A stretch of 64,000 nucleotides of DNA from Persicaria tinctoria (lineage: Eukaryota; Streptophyta; Magnoliopsida; Caryophyllales; Polygonaceae), in assembly GCA_037127255.1 (NCBI GenBank), contig JBANSL010000006.1:88147107-88211106 (forward strand), given 5' to 3'. The position numbers and the translations under genes were made by a program. Below are positions 21,635 to 33,950 of the stretch, in pieces. The notes under the pieces were generated by a model, which was not told where the DNA came from, did not search any database, and saw only the letters and a list, made by a program, of their open reading frames with translations. The first letter of the stretch is position 1. Each line of letters starts with the position of its first letter.

Positions 21635-23762
21635 TGTTGTGAGCCTAATTTGCCATGTTTTACACTTATTTTTATATCGATTTCTGCATACATTGCATGC
21701 ATTTGGGTTAGAATAATACAAAATCTGTGTAGTTTATGTTTATTTGCAATATATGGAGGTCTACACAAGTTTTGATTATATTTCGCAGAAATCGGACGCA
21801 CTTTGGAGCTTGAAGGAAAGTCGTGAAGAAGCTAAGAATGATGCAGCTGGAGAAAAGGCCATTTTTCGGTATTCATCATTCTGAATCAAGATTTGATGTC
21901 TTGATGAAAGTTGTAGCCCTCGAAAAGAGCTTTCCAACGCATGGTCATATGCGTCAATCCGACAAACGAGGACTCGGGAAAGTACGTTTCAATAACAGAG
22001 CAGAAAGTTGAGAGAACTCTACTCGATCTCGAGTACACTTACTCGATCTCGACAAAGGCTGTCCGAGCACACCTAGTCGAGCAGAGCTGATCGAGGACAC
22101 TGAGTCAGGATCAACCCGACTCCGGAACCCTACTCGATCTCGAGTAACTCTTGTCGAGATCGACCACACTTCAACGCCATGTCCGGAGTCGACGAGCTAT
22201 GCCAAGTCGAGAAGCCGAAAACGGAGAAGTCGAGCACCACCTCTACTCGATCTCGAGGAGGCTTGGTCGAGATCGAGGAGCCAGGAGCCAAGATCCTAGC
22301 CATGTCGAGCAGAGCAACCCGACCAAGTCCAGCCAGCCATCGTTGACGACCACCGTACTCGATCTCGAGGAGCCCAACTCGAGATCGACGAGCCGCGTCC
22401 TGAAACCGCGTTACGCACCTTGAGCTGTCCGTGTCGAGTTGGGAGTCCTTGGGGCCGAAGGAATCCGAGGCTATCCGATTTCATCAAGTTCTATCAATGG
22501 AAGACAAGATCTATCAACAAGAAGACATCTTACCTATTTTAGATTTATCTTTTTCTTTTAGATTTAATTCCTAAATTGCTTTTATTTATCCTTTAAAGTT
22601 TTAGATATAGATAGATATATTCTATACTTGATTAGCAAGGAATAGAAGGCTATAAATAAAGCTCTAGGGGCTGGTTTTTCATTAATAAAATTTTAGTCAG
22701 AGATAAGTAGTTCCACAGATAAGTTTTAGGAGTTCAAAGGTTTTAGGGTTTTTGGCATTCGGCGAAAGTTGGATTGCCGGGATTGTAAAGGCTTTGAATA
22801 TAGTTTAATGCAAGTATCTTTTTATTCATCAGAGATGTCTACGGTTGCAATGAAGAGCGAGTAGTCCACCCACTTCTAGGGCCGGGGTGAGCCCGACGGT
22901 GGCCATGTAAGGTGATGCGGTAAAGGTCAGATTTTTCTATGCGATTTATCTTCTATCCCTACGAGCATGATTCTTTTGCGAGAGTTGAAGGTGATCCTTG
23001 TTTGTGTTATTGAAGCAAAAGTGATCTTAATGCAAATTGAATTAATTATGTGAAAAGGGTTAGTTACAATTAGGGTTTATGCGAAAGCCTCTATATGCCT
23101 ATTTGTTAGTAACGAAAGTTATTTTGATGGAAAGCATGATCTTTTATGCCTTTATGTATTACTTTGCATGGTTATCGTTGTGGTGTTGATACCCTGGCTT
23201 TGGAAGTTCTTTATTATATTGAGTTTATTTCTGTCGAAATTCTGAAATCTGTGTTCGAATCTGGATTTTATATTTTCTGTGTTTTAGTTGATCTCGAGTA
23301 AGCCTTAGTCGATATCGAGTTGGTTTTCGTCTACGTCGAGTTGAGTTTCTGTTTCCGTTTTCGATTCTGCAATTTCTGTTTTTACTATTTCTTGTCGATC
23401 TTGAGTTGTGCTTGTCGAGATCGAGTTGCCCTTGCCGGGTTCGCTGTCTGCTGTGGTTTCTGAGTTTCTGTTTTCCAGTTCTATTAGTCGATCTCGAGTT
23501 GCTAGTCTAGATCGAGTTAGTTTCTGTCTTTGCTTTATTTCTTGTCTTCGCTTGTTATTTCTTTCTTTGTTTCTGCGTTTCTGTCTTTCTGTTGCTTTTC
23601 TGTGAGATTTACAGCTGCCTAGGATCCGCTGACACGCTTCCTCGTGGATTCGATCCTGACTTTCTCTTACTGCATTGGAGGAGTCTTGTAATTATTTGCT
23701 GGGGCACGAATCTGGTTTGAATTATTTTATTTTATTTCATACTCGATTTCCTCCCTACAACA
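21635..23762 (+). repeat. 5' LTR of element B
   Basis: It is 2128 bp, from TGTTGTGAGCC to CCCTACAACA. It has a TATAAATA box at 22651 and is dense in CTCGATCTCGAG / GTCGAGATCGA motifs (about 22019-22440 and 23285-23515). Confidence 0.93.
22651..22658 (+). promoter_or_regulatory. TATA box of the element B 5' LTR
   Basis: TATAAATA at 22651. The same box occurs at 39420 and 41457 in the other two Athila LTRs, in the same context (GATTAGCAAGGA upstream). Confidence 0.7.
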
Positions 23763-23764
23763 AA

Positions 23765-23783
23765 TTAGCGCCGTTGTCGGGGA
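23765..23783 (+). other. Primer binding site (tRNA-Asp type) of element B
   Basis: TTAGCGCCGTTGTCGGGGA lies two bases after the LTR. It matches the usual Athila primer site, complementary to the 3' end of tRNA-Asp, with two mismatches. Confidence 0.85.
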
Positions 23784-23846
23784 CGTTATCATTCGCGCCT
23801 TAGGTAGTTAGTTCTCACTTTTTCTTTTGAGTTACTTTGCAGGTGT

Positions 23847-25560
23847 ATGCGTCGTTCTGGTCAACCACCTGAGTTTGACGGCTTAGACGAACCAGAGCAC
23901 TTTCTACAAATCAGAGCTAAACTACAAAGAGCCATGGCAGCTGCAGAGACATAGGAACAACTGATCGAGAGGCTCACGAGGGATCTAGCCACCAGAGATG
24001 CTGCTCTCGCCACTGAGAGAGCAAGAAGGGAACAAGAAGCTGAACGTGCGAGGAAGCTGGCAAATGAGCTTGCCCTATACCCAACCACTGCAGAGGATTA
24101 TATGCACCCGACTCTCGTCGTGCCTGAATCGGCCATTCTAATCCCCGAAAACAACTATGAAATTCGCACTCAATTTCTTATTGAAATTAAAAATCATGCA
24201 TTTCATGGTAGATTTAATGAATGCCCGTTGCGCCATATTACCAAACTTTACTGACATGTGTCGTACTCTTTCTGAAGGTACCACCTTAGAGTACATCCTG
24301 ATGAAAGCTTTCCGTTGGTCTCTGGCTGGGCATGTACTGAAATGGTTGGAAGGGCTGAAACCACGATCTCTCACGACATGGGCTCAGGTGAAGCAGGAAT
24401 TTCTGAATAAGTTCTTTCCTCCTACTAAGACAGCACTTCTGCGCCAAAAGATCACATCTTTCAAACAACAACCTGGGGAGACGCTAGCAAAGGCATGGGA
24501 ACGCTATAAGGCTCTACTGCGATCTTGCCCTACACATGGACAGCAACCCTGCGTAGTTCAAGAGACCTTCTTCAATTCTCTGGACTTGGATGCAAAGGAC
24601 AGAATCAACACATATACTCACTATGAGTACCTAACAATGCTGCCTCCTGACGCATGGGCTGCTCTAGACAAGCTGACCAACTATGATAACAAGTATGGGA
24701 CTCCAGTCAACTATGAGGAGAACCCCTACGCAAGGCCAGCACCATCCATGCCCCTATATGAGCCTCCTAAGGAGATTGATCCAGATGTTAGGGAGCAGTA
24801 CTACAAAGATCAGAATAAGAAGCTCCTCAAGCAAGTAAAGTACCTTTCTGTCAACCATCCTTGTATTGAATGCGGATCACAGAGGCACACCACTATTGAG
24901 TGCCCACACACAGAGCAAGTAAGGCTGGCAGAATACCATGAAGAGGCAGCTTACGCAGTCGGTCCCAATCGCTATATGGGGGACCAAAGGTTTAAGCAAC
25001 CACAATGGAACCAAGGTGCCCCTAGGAACCCCCCGCCATATAGAGCTCCAGGACATCCAGAAAGGGATCAGAAAAAGGATGATCTACAGACTGTCTTGGA
25101 GGAAATAAGGAGGAATCATACAGAAACCGGGCAATCCTTCAACTCAGTCTATACTCAGATTCAGGGTGTCAACTCTAGGCTTGGGGAAATTGATATATGG
25201 TGGAAATCAATTGATACACAGATTGGCCAACTAGCAGCAGGAGTCCCCAGACAGACAGGTTCGCTCCCTGGATCTTCAGAACCAAATCCAAAGGGAAATA
25301 CCGGACACATCGCTGCTGTAAAACGTTGAAGCGGCCATCAACTGCAAGAGCTAGAAGTCGGAAAGCAGCAGCAAGTCGACCAGCAGCAAGTCGACGTCGA
25401 CAAAACCCTAGTCGATCTCGAGGAGGGTCTGCTCGATCTCGAGGAGAAAATACAGAAGCCCTCGTCTGCACTACACAGCAACTCGTCACCATCCAATCTG
25501 GTCGAGATCGACAAGGACGTGGTCGACATCGAGGAAGGGCAGGATAAGATCGAGAAAACT
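23847..25560 (+). pseudogene. gag: Athila-type Gag of element B
   Basis: The frame opens at ATG 23847 (MRRSGQPPEFDG), has a TAG at 23952, and shifts by one base near 24243. It continues with the Athila capsid pattern (YILMKAFRWSLAGHVLKWLE; FFPPTKTALLRQKITSFKQQ) and a CCHC knuckle (CIECGSQRHTTIECPH, about 24867-24914). An in-frame TGA lies at 25327. Downstream of it the frame stays open into the protease and is rich in repeated VD/VDLEE units encoded by the GTCGA/CTCGAG motif. Gag packages the element RNA. With two stops and one frameshift this copy is broken. Confidence 0.85.
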
Positions 25561-26988
25561 GCAGCAACTCCGACGTCTGTTCTGGCTCCAAATCAGAAAA
25601 AGAAGCTGCCTTTCCCCACAAAATCTCCAAAGGACCCAACAGAAAAGAAATTGCAGCGCTTCATCAAGATGCTTCAGAAGCTCAACGTCACCATCCCTTT
25701 CACAGAAGCTCTCAATGAAATGACATCCTATGTCAAGTTCCTGAAGGAGATTCTGAGCAAAAAGCGATCAATGGCTGAAATAACAGAGGAGTGCAGCCAT
25801 TTGGACATACTGGAGAAGAGGCCAGATCCAGGTAAGTTTGCTATAACCATTGGATTTGGTCCATATAAAATTAATGCTTTATGTGATCTTGGAGCTAGTG
25901 TGAGTATAATGCCTTTAACAATTTGGTCCAAGATTAAGATAGGTGCCCTAGAGCCTGTGGATGCTAGACTTTACATGGCCAACAACACAGTGGTCATTCC
26001 CACAGGCATGGTGGAAAATGTGCCAGTACAAGTAGGTAAATTCTTTTTCCCTGCTGATTTCCTAGTTGTTGATATGCAAGAAGACCCTGCTTGTCCAATT
26101 ATTCTAGGAAGACCCTTCTTGGCGACGGTGGATGCCAACATAACCGTGAGGAAAGGAGTGCTCACTTTCAACATTAGCGATGAGGTAATTGAGTATTCCT
26201 TTAATAAAACTGAAAGGCATATAGGTCCAATGGAAGAGGTAAAATCTATCTCAGCTGGCTACATCACTTGCGGGGAACCCAAGGTAAGAAATATGACCCC
26301 TGAGGAGCTGGAAAAGAGGGATATGGAGGCCCAGGTGGAGGAGATCATGACAATCCTAAAGGAGGACACAGAAAATCCAATTGACACAAACCAAGGTACG
26401 TCGTTATGGACTAACTATTTTTCGGATGCCTTGACATGAACCAAGTATGGGGTCAAGATCGACCAAGACTCCTCGACATCGAGGAACCTAGTCGATCTCG
26501 ACCAAAAACATAAACCTCCACCAGCACCAGCGTCGTCGAGCAGCCAGACAGAAGCCGAGCCTTCCTCGAGATCGAGCACAGTACTCGACATCGACCACCA
26601 TAGCCCTGCCTCGACTTCGCCTTCTTCGACGCTGACTCCACCAGACGGCCAGGACTTCTCAAGATCGACCACTCTAGTCGATGTCGACCACCACCTTGCT
26701 GGCCCAGCTCCTTTTTCCTCGACACTGAAGCCACCAGACGCTGAAGCCTACTCGAGATCGAGTAGATCACTCGATGTCGACCAGCCCTACCCTCCACCAG
26801 CTTCTACATCCTCGAGTAACTCACCACCAGAACCAGACACCTCGTCGAGATCGAGTACCCCTACTCGAGATCGACCAAACACTGTGGTCCCCGATTCCGT
26901 CTCTGCGAAGGTAAGCCAAGGTATGGATCTTTCTTCTCCTATTTCCATTAAAGATCTATCTATACATGGGAGAGGATTGCCCTGGTAT
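25561..26988 (+). pseudogene. pro: Athila-type protease region of element B with repetitive linker
   Basis: It continues the gag frame. A retropepsin-like domain at about 25830-26200 reads INALCDLGASVSIMPLTIW, where the usual DTG/DSG is DLG, and ends ILGRPFLATVDANI. An in-frame TGA lies at 26437. After it the frame remains open for about 180 codons of Ser/Pro/Asp-rich repeats (SSRSSTVLDIDHH, SRSSRSLDVDQ) up to the CACTA-2 insertion. Reading across the insertion, the frame continues into 31544-31771. No reverse transcriptase follows. Confidence 0.8.
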
Positions 26989-27600
26989 CACTACTAGAAT
27001 TGTCTTCATAGACGTCGGTTAAAAACTGATGTAAAACAAAAAAAAATTCGACGTGTTAGTGGGTGGTGTTAAAGATTCCAACTTTACCACATCAGTTTAT
27101 AACCGATGCCTATAATGATTTATAACATCATTTCTCTTTGTAATACCGACTTAAATTCATGAATATAAATACATTTTGATAGATTCACCTAATGTTAAAC
27201 CCTATTATTTTTCATTTCTAGTTATCTAACGATATGTAGACCAATACAAAAGTTCACATTAACATCGATATTTTTTTCCAAAAACAATGTTGTAATATTT
27301 ATTTACATCGGTTATATGTGGTTCATTTCATTTTTATTAACTTTCCCTTTGTATTTTGTCTTGTTATTTCGTTTAAAAAATAGTATACAACATTCCATAT
27401 TTATAAAGACAATGTTATATGTATATATTTAAATCGGTATATTTGAAAGAAATGATGCCTAAAAAGATTATAACATCGTTTTCTTTATCTATACCAATGT
27501 ATAATTTCTCAAAAGACATCAGTTTTATTTTTTATTCTGTTGTGTTTCAATGCATTTTTAAATCGCTTTTTATTTTATTAAATGATGTGTCATTTTGCAT

Positions 27601-29845
27601 TTGTATCAATTAATCAGTTACTTCTCAAATAATCAAAATAGGATCAAATCCATGATACATTATCCAAAATAGTCAAACACATATAATAAGGTGAAATACA
27701 TCAATAATCAAATTATAAGTTTCTACTCTTTTACATAGTACCACAAAACAGATGTTCTCATGATGTCCCGATACATACATGTAACATTGTCTTTCTACAT
27801 ATTCAATTAGATGCCTATATCCCTGTTCAGGAGGGATACGATGTGGCTAGTATCCCTGTTCAAGAGCAATAAATCAAGCTGCCTTTTGTCTCCTCTTCCA
27901 TGTCTTGTTTCTATACCATCACTATCTAGCAAAGACGAAAAAAATGACAGATGCAGACTTTATCTCATGATAGGAAATAACTCCAGTGGCCATTTAAATA
28001 TATTAATTCATCCAGGTCCTTCTCACCATTCACAACATACCGATCAGCTTATAGATAGAAATATTAGACTCGGCACAAGTATACAACAAGATAAGAGGAA
28101 ATGAGGTCAAACTGAAGCAAAGAGGAGAGAAAACATCAATAAGTTATATAACTTTCTTAAGTCAATACCAACGTTGATTTATACTTGAAGAATCAATTAC
28201 AAGGACATTAGAATGTTCACACCAATCAATCACACAACAAAAAAAAGATCAGTAAAGCAAGATAGCACCTAGAGATATTCAGAGTAACATACCCACATCC
28301 CTCAGGCAGCCAGGTGGTCAGGCTGATTCATTCTGATTGTGTACGCCTATTAAGATAAAGATAGCATCAGGGAAAGACCGAATGGAGAACACTTGCATGG
28401 TGTTGCAGTAAAATCCTAAATATTGAGCATCAGCTTGTGAATATAACAAATAGAAACAATAACAAAAGTCTATAATGTCTATACTCTATACAAGACACAA
28501 GTCATTTCCTTCATTCCACGGGCACATCCGCTGAATATTTTTACCTGAAGGGTGTAAAGACCCGACTTAAGTTTTCGATTTTACTTCTCCTCCTCGTCCA
28601 TCTGCATGGTAGTAGTAAAATCCTAAATACTCAATCAAAACAGAATCATCAAACACATTATGGATCTTGTCAATAAAATAACCTTAAAATCGTGCAGTTC
28701 AAGCTGCTCCATCTGCTCAGTCTCTTCTTTTACTCGATCTGAATATCTGGAGATCATTGTTTGTGAGTTGGCATCTCTAAATAAAAAAGCATGAACACGT
28801 GAAAACATTGATAGTTCTGCTAATATAAAATCAATTACCTTACATAAAGTTCCATAAGCATGTCTATTTTCACACACTTATTTTCTACAAATTTGCTCAG
28901 CAGCCTTTCTCTTCTAGAGGCCCTCAAAATCCCAGCTAAGCAAGGTCTAAATAGCATGCCATGAAACAGTTAAAAGAGAACAAATAAATGAATTAAAAGA
29001 TAAGAAAGCACAATGGTGTTGGAGTAGGTAAACAAAAAAGAAGAAATAGAATGGACATAAGAGATATGCTATTCACAATCTTTCTCAAGTCCAGCATATG
29101 ACAATATCTCTGAAAAGAAGACGCTATACACAGTCTTCTAATCCTCTATAAGTCCAAAATATGACATTACCCTCGGGTTTAAAAAACATGAAAGAACAAG
29201 AAGATAAAAAACCACATGACAATGACAATATCATACTGTGTAAATAAGTATGGGAAGAAACATAAATAAAAACAAAAGTAAATCTGATGGATCTTTAAAT
29301 CAAATTAACGAGAAAGTAATATAGAGGAATAAAAAAGCATAGCTGCTTACCGATCTTCCAAATTTTAATAGCTTGGTAACTCTAAGCCCTCTACTGATCA
29401 TGAAAGCCTAAAAGAAAAGTGAAAAATAAATAAATTAAAGAGTATGAGTTATTCATAACAATAATAACAAAATGCTATTAACAAGGATATATTACTCTTC
29501 CATTGTATAAGTACAGATTTAAGCTTGTAGATTTCAAATTTTGATAGCTTGCATCATAAGTAAGATTTCAAATCAGCTTTAGATTATAGATTACAGATTT
29601 TAGCTTCATATATCAGATTATAGACTTAAGCAGTTAAGCTTGCAGAATACAAACATACAGATTCTACAGATTATAGATCAAAGATTAAAGAAAATACATA
29701 CAAACCCAAATAGGGAATATGTTTATTCTCTCAAAGTATATCAATTTTGAAATATACCAATCAAAGTATACAACCAAATAGGGAATATGTTTATTTCTAT
29801 ATACAATTTATGCTAAAGCCATGAAAACTACAACTATATATATAC
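27601..29845. other. CACTA-2 interior, mostly intron-like
   Basis: AT-rich DNA. A possible minus-strand exon lies near 28680-28790 (reading QTMISRYSDRVKEETEQMEQ), bounded by splice-like sites, but I do not recognise it. Short direct repeats of GATTACAGATTTTAGC-like sequence occur at about 29510-29700. Confidence 0.5.
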
Positions 29846-29942
29846 CAGACAAACTGCGCAGAGCATTCTGAGCTACTTGTTGTTGAGCATCCTTTTGTGT
29901 CTTGCCCATCACAATACCAATCTTCTCGCCATTGAAAAGCAC
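29846..29942 (-). pseudogene. CPL1/2-like: Captured dsRNA-binding exon of a CPL1/CPL2-type CTD phosphatase
   Basis: On the minus strand, after an ATTTAG acceptor, the 97-bp exon reads [20 protein letters not shown] and then [12 protein letters not shown], closing at a CTG/GTATAT donor. This is the C-terminal half of a double-stranded-RNA-binding domain. The GEKIG.GMGKT.KDAQQQAA.NALR pattern is typical of plant RNA polymerase II CTD phosphatase-like proteins CPL1/FRY2 and CPL2, which dephosphorylate the Pol II C-terminal domain. No FCP1-type phosphatase motif (DXDXT) is visible in the element, so only this domain was kept. The exon itself is open and its splice sites are good, so it could be spliced into a transposon transcript. 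Confidence 0.75.
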
Positions 29943-31329
29943 CTAAATAAAAAATAAAGAGATAAGTTTCTTTATAAGGACATAAACACTAGCAAGACTG
30001 CTATAGGGAAGAGGAGATCAAGCATAAATTGATAATGCAATTTACATGGCCACAACTCCACAAATAGATACCAGACAAACTCCACAAATAGTCCAGCGTC
30101 TTTCCATCTAACACACAACTCCAGCTCGCATTATCAAAGCTACAAGTGACAAAACTCATGACGACCTAAATTTAAAACTATCAAAACCCACCTTCTAGCT
30201 GCAAACTTGTGAAGATACGTAAAACGGCTGAGACAGAGAAATTGATATATCCAATGTTGCATAATCGTATCGTCATCAATCCGTCACTCCAAATTAGCCT
30301 TCTTAAAAAAATCAAACTACATTTCATTCAAATATCAAGCTTTAGCTAAAAGCGAAAACATTTTATGGAAGATCTAAGACAAACACTTGATCATGCACCT
30401 AGCTCGGGACAGAGACGCGCACCATAATGGGTGACAGATAATCTGATTTAATAACTTACCTCATCACATAAGGTTCTGCAAAGTGCCACTGGCCTCTAAC
30501 TATTGAGCTCGGGTATCAGCTTGCTCCCAATACCCTATAATGAACACATACACATTGGAATCTCGGAGAAAAAAGTTTATATACACCACAAAGAAACCCT
30601 AAATTCAAACTCTAAATCACTTGACTTTAAAGAACCATGAACCCGAAATCAAGAAGCCTAAACCAATTTGAATTCTAAATCAAAAACTCTAACCCAATTT
30701 CAACCAAAAGAGGAGCAAAATTATAGAATTGGGTGTTTACCTTCTCAGGGAGACGCGCTCGTGCACCTGGGCAAGTCGTAGCCATCTCTATCTCTATCTT
30801 TCTCCATTGTTGATGCTTCCTTCTTGTCTATGCAAGTCGTAGCCGTCGCAATCAGCGTGAAGCGAGGTGACTCTGAGAGCTCGCTCATCTCCTCGAGTGT
30901 ACTCCCAATCTTCACCTCCGCCCAGATCCGAACCAGCGCTCTCCATTTTCGAACATTTGCGCAGATCTGAGCCATCTACAAGCGCCATGGCGGAGGGATG
31001 GATGGATGAAGAAGAACGTACCCCTAGGACCCATGGCGGAGGAGCCACTAGAACAACCGTCGAGAGGGCTATGCTGGTCGGTGAACACCCCTGAGAATCA
31101 CCGAAATCGCCGAGGAAGCGCTTCTCACTTTCCTCAATGGAAGAGATGACCTAAATGAAAAATGGGGATTTTGGGGATTTTTTTTTTGTTTGTTTTAAGT
31201 GCTGGGAAATTTTGTTTTTGTTTTTAGGTGAAAATACAAATTTCAAAAAAAATTGCCAAGTGCTGGAAAATGGAAGAGATTTGGTTTACCTGCTTTTATT
31301 ATTTCATTTTGGCTAAGTGTTTTGAAGAT
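29943..31329 (-). other. CACTA-2 interior, probable captured promoter and first exon
   Basis: On the minus strand, a GC-rich block (about 31094-30750) is followed by an ATG at 30782 reading MATTCPGARARLPEK with a donor at GAAG/GTAAAC near 30738. A candidate exon lies at about 30452-30535 and the CPL-like exon follows at 29942. This is what a captured or assembled chimeric gene would look like. I cannot identify the first exon. Confidence 0.4.
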
Positions 31330-31543
31330 GGGCTTTTTTACCGATTAAAATTTTAGATAGTATTTTGCGCGTTTCCGATTTTTTTTAAAACGAAGTTTTA
31401 AAATTGTCCCCTAAGTTAAGTCGATGTCTCTAATCTCAATAACATCAATAATTTTTAAACTGATGTTTTAATTATTTTTAACATCATGCGTTTTTCCAAC
31501 CGATATAAAAGACATGATGTCTATGAACAGAATTCTAGTAGTG

Positions 31544-31771
31544 TATGTGCGCTTATGTAGGGTTTCCAATGATGAGCCTAAGGAGTATGAAGTTGGAGAC
31601 AAACTCTATGTCTCCAAATCAAAGGATCATTGGTTCCCTAACAAATTCAACAAAAAGAGGATGGGGCCTTTCGTGGTGAACAAGATCCATTTTGGAGGAT
31701 TGCAGCTGATGGACAAGAATGGAGTCCTATTTGAAGCCCAGGCTACATGGGCCATGCAGATGCCAGCTTGA
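31544..31771 (+). pseudogene. C-terminal end of the element B ORF, integrase-tail-like
   Basis: When CACTA-2 is ignored, the protease frame runs on here without a break: YEVGDKLYVSKSKDHWFPNK, then RMGPFVVNKI, ending with TGA at 31769. This resembles the C-terminal part of Gypsy integrases (compare [18 protein letters not shown] and [10 protein letters not shown] at 33715-33810), but the catalytic core is missing. A gag-protease ORF with only this tail suggests an internally deleted, non-autonomous element. Confidence 0.65.
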
Positions 31772-32529
31772 GCATAAATGGAAAGTCGGTCTAGCGACTA
31801 TAAAATCTAGAGCTTGTACATAGACATTTAGTTTTGGACATTGGTTTGTTTGTTTTTGGTTTTCAACTTTTTAGTTTTTCTATTGTGGGTATATGTCTTC
31901 TACACTTTTCAGGTCCATGGATGAGCCATATTCATACTCGACCCAGGCGATTCTTTCAATGTTTTGAGGCCCTGCACACCTGTCTAGTGAGTTTCTTTCT
32001 TTACCCTTGTTTTTATACAGTGAGGACATTGTAAGGTTTAAGTATGGGGTGGGGGAAGGGCTTACTTTATGCATATTTGCCATATTTGAGATTATTTGTG
32101 CGTATTTAGAATTTATTTCTTTGAATTGCTACATGGCTATTTTGGAATGCATTATTGATTTATGTGCTTATATGCATGATTTCCAAAGTTTTGAAAAATG
32201 ATCCCCATTGAAATTTTTGATAAATGTCATGGAAGCTTTATATTGAACTTGACGATGCAAAATTGGATTCATTAGAGATATAGCATGAAATTGCCTAGTA
32301 AAAGGAAGTCACAATGAAGTGCATATTTTGATGAGAACCATGAAAGGAGGTAAAATTTGAAGTTGCTTTTGACATGTTGCATGATAAGATGATGGAGGAC
32401 TTTATATTTCCATATAATACTCATTGTTAAATTCCTAGCCTTACCTATGCTTATGCATCACAAAAGCCATAATATGCCTTATTTTAAATATTGCTCCACA
32501 TGATATATATATGCTATTATGCTTATGTA
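31772..32529 (+). other. 3' non-coding part of element B and junction with second Athila
   Basis: The sequence after the stop (GTCGGTCTAGCGAC) corresponds to the post-integrase sequence of the second Athila (GTCGAGCTAACGAC at 33964). TGAGGACATTG ... AAGTATGGGGTGGG (32019-32054) corresponds to 36721-36753. The end contains a direct repeat of about 26 bp (near 32449 and 32518), which marks the probable junction. Confidence 0.6.
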
Positions 32530-33950
32530 TCACAAAAGCCATAATAGCTCCAGGTGAGATTTCAGGTGAGGTTCTTCGATTAGATTTCGGTGACGATTTC
32601 TTCTTTACACCTCCTACTAGTTTTATTCATGATATATATGCTATGAAAGGACCAAAGGTACCCTGGTATGCGGATTTTGCTAACTACCTTGTAGGAAATG
32701 AGATTCCGTCAGGACTATCTTCATATGGAAAGAAGAAATTCCTCCACGACGTCAAACAATACTATTGGGATGATCCTTACCTATTCAAACAAGGGAAGGA
32801 CCATATCTTCAGACGTTGTATTCCGGAGGAGGAGGTGGAAAGCGTCATTCGCCATTGCCATACTCTCCCTACAGGGGAACATGCCAAAGGCTTCAAAACT
32901 GCATCTAAGGTACTTCAATGTGGTTTTTACTGGCCTAATCTTTTCAGGGATCAGCAGGCTTATGTCACTTCTTACGACGAGTGCCAAAGATCAGGCAACA
33001 TTACTTGGAGGAATGAGACACCACTCACAGGAATTTTGGAGGTCGAGCTATTTGATGTATGGTGAGTTGACTTCATGGGGCCATTCCCTGCTTCAGGACC
33101 TTACAAATACATCCTTGTGGCAGTTGACTCTGTCTCTAAATGGGTGGAGGCTGTTGCAACCAGGACCAACGACGCGAAGGTAGTTTCAAAGTTTGTTAAA
33201 ACTAACATATTTCCTCGCTTTGGTGTTCCTAGAGTTCTAATTTCAGATGGTGGCTCACGTTTCATCGAGAGAGGATTTGAGGCTCTTTTGGCTAAGTATG
33301 GGGTGACACACAGAGTAGCAACACCTTATCATCCCCAAACCAGTGGTCAGGTGGAAGTCTCTAATCGTCAAATCAAGGCCATCTTGGAGAAAACAGTCTC
33401 TCGCTTTAGGAAGGATTGGTCATCTAAACTTGATGATGCGCTATGGGCTTATAGGACGGCTTACAAAACACCGCTGGGAACAACTCCTTACAACTTGGTT
33501 TATGGCAAGTCTTGCCATTTACCTGTCGAGCTGGAGCATAAGGCAATGTGGGCTCTCAAGGAGCTCAACATGGATCTCGATGAGGCAGGTAAGAAACGCT
33601 TTATTGATTTACGGGAATTGGAGGAATTGAGATTGAAAGCCTATGAGAATGCTAAGATCTACAAGGAGCGCACCAAGAGATGGCACGATAAGAAACTGGT
33701 GCCAAAAACATATGAGGTAGGTGACAAAGTGCTTTTATATAATTCTAGACTGCGTCTATTTCCAGGAAATCTAAGGACAAGATGGAGTGGACCTTTCTTG
33801 GTTCACCACATATACCCTCATGGAGCAGTAGAGTTAATTGGCACTGACGGCACTACCTTTAAAGTAAATGGGCACAGGGTCAAGAAATATTATGACAAAG
33901 AAGACCCGGAAGAAGAGATTCGCGCCACTCTGGCATTAGTCAACGCCTAA
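32530..33950 (+). pseudogene. int: Athila integrase, 5' truncated
   Basis: It is open from the left junction, with one in-frame TGA at 33063 just before [10 protein letters not shown]. The zinc-binding region is recognisable (HCHTLPTGEHAKG ... YDECQRSG), but the first Cys of the CxxC pair appears as Tyr. The DDE core ([27 protein letters not shown]) and a C-terminal GPF region ([12 protein letters not shown]) follow, ending TLALVNA. The integrase would insert the cDNA. With the stop and the lost Cys this copy is dead. The upstream reverse transcriptase is absent. Confidence 0.88.

Larger units (their letters stand above)
26989..31543 (-). mobile_element. Second CACTA transposon with captured gene fragment (CACTA-2)
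   Basis: The ends are CACTACTAGAATTGTCTTCA (left) and, inward on the minus strand, CACTACTAGAATTCTGTTCA (right): 20 bp with three mismatches. The 3-bp duplication TAT is perfect (26986-26988 and 31544-31546). Both subterminal regions (about 26989-27600 and 31330-31543) repeat ACATCGGTT / AACTGATGT-type motifs in both orientations. No transposase is seen. It interrupts the ORF of element B cleanly, so it is younger than B. It is unrelated in subterminal sequence to CACTA-1. Strand is given for the captured gene. Confidence 0.9.
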
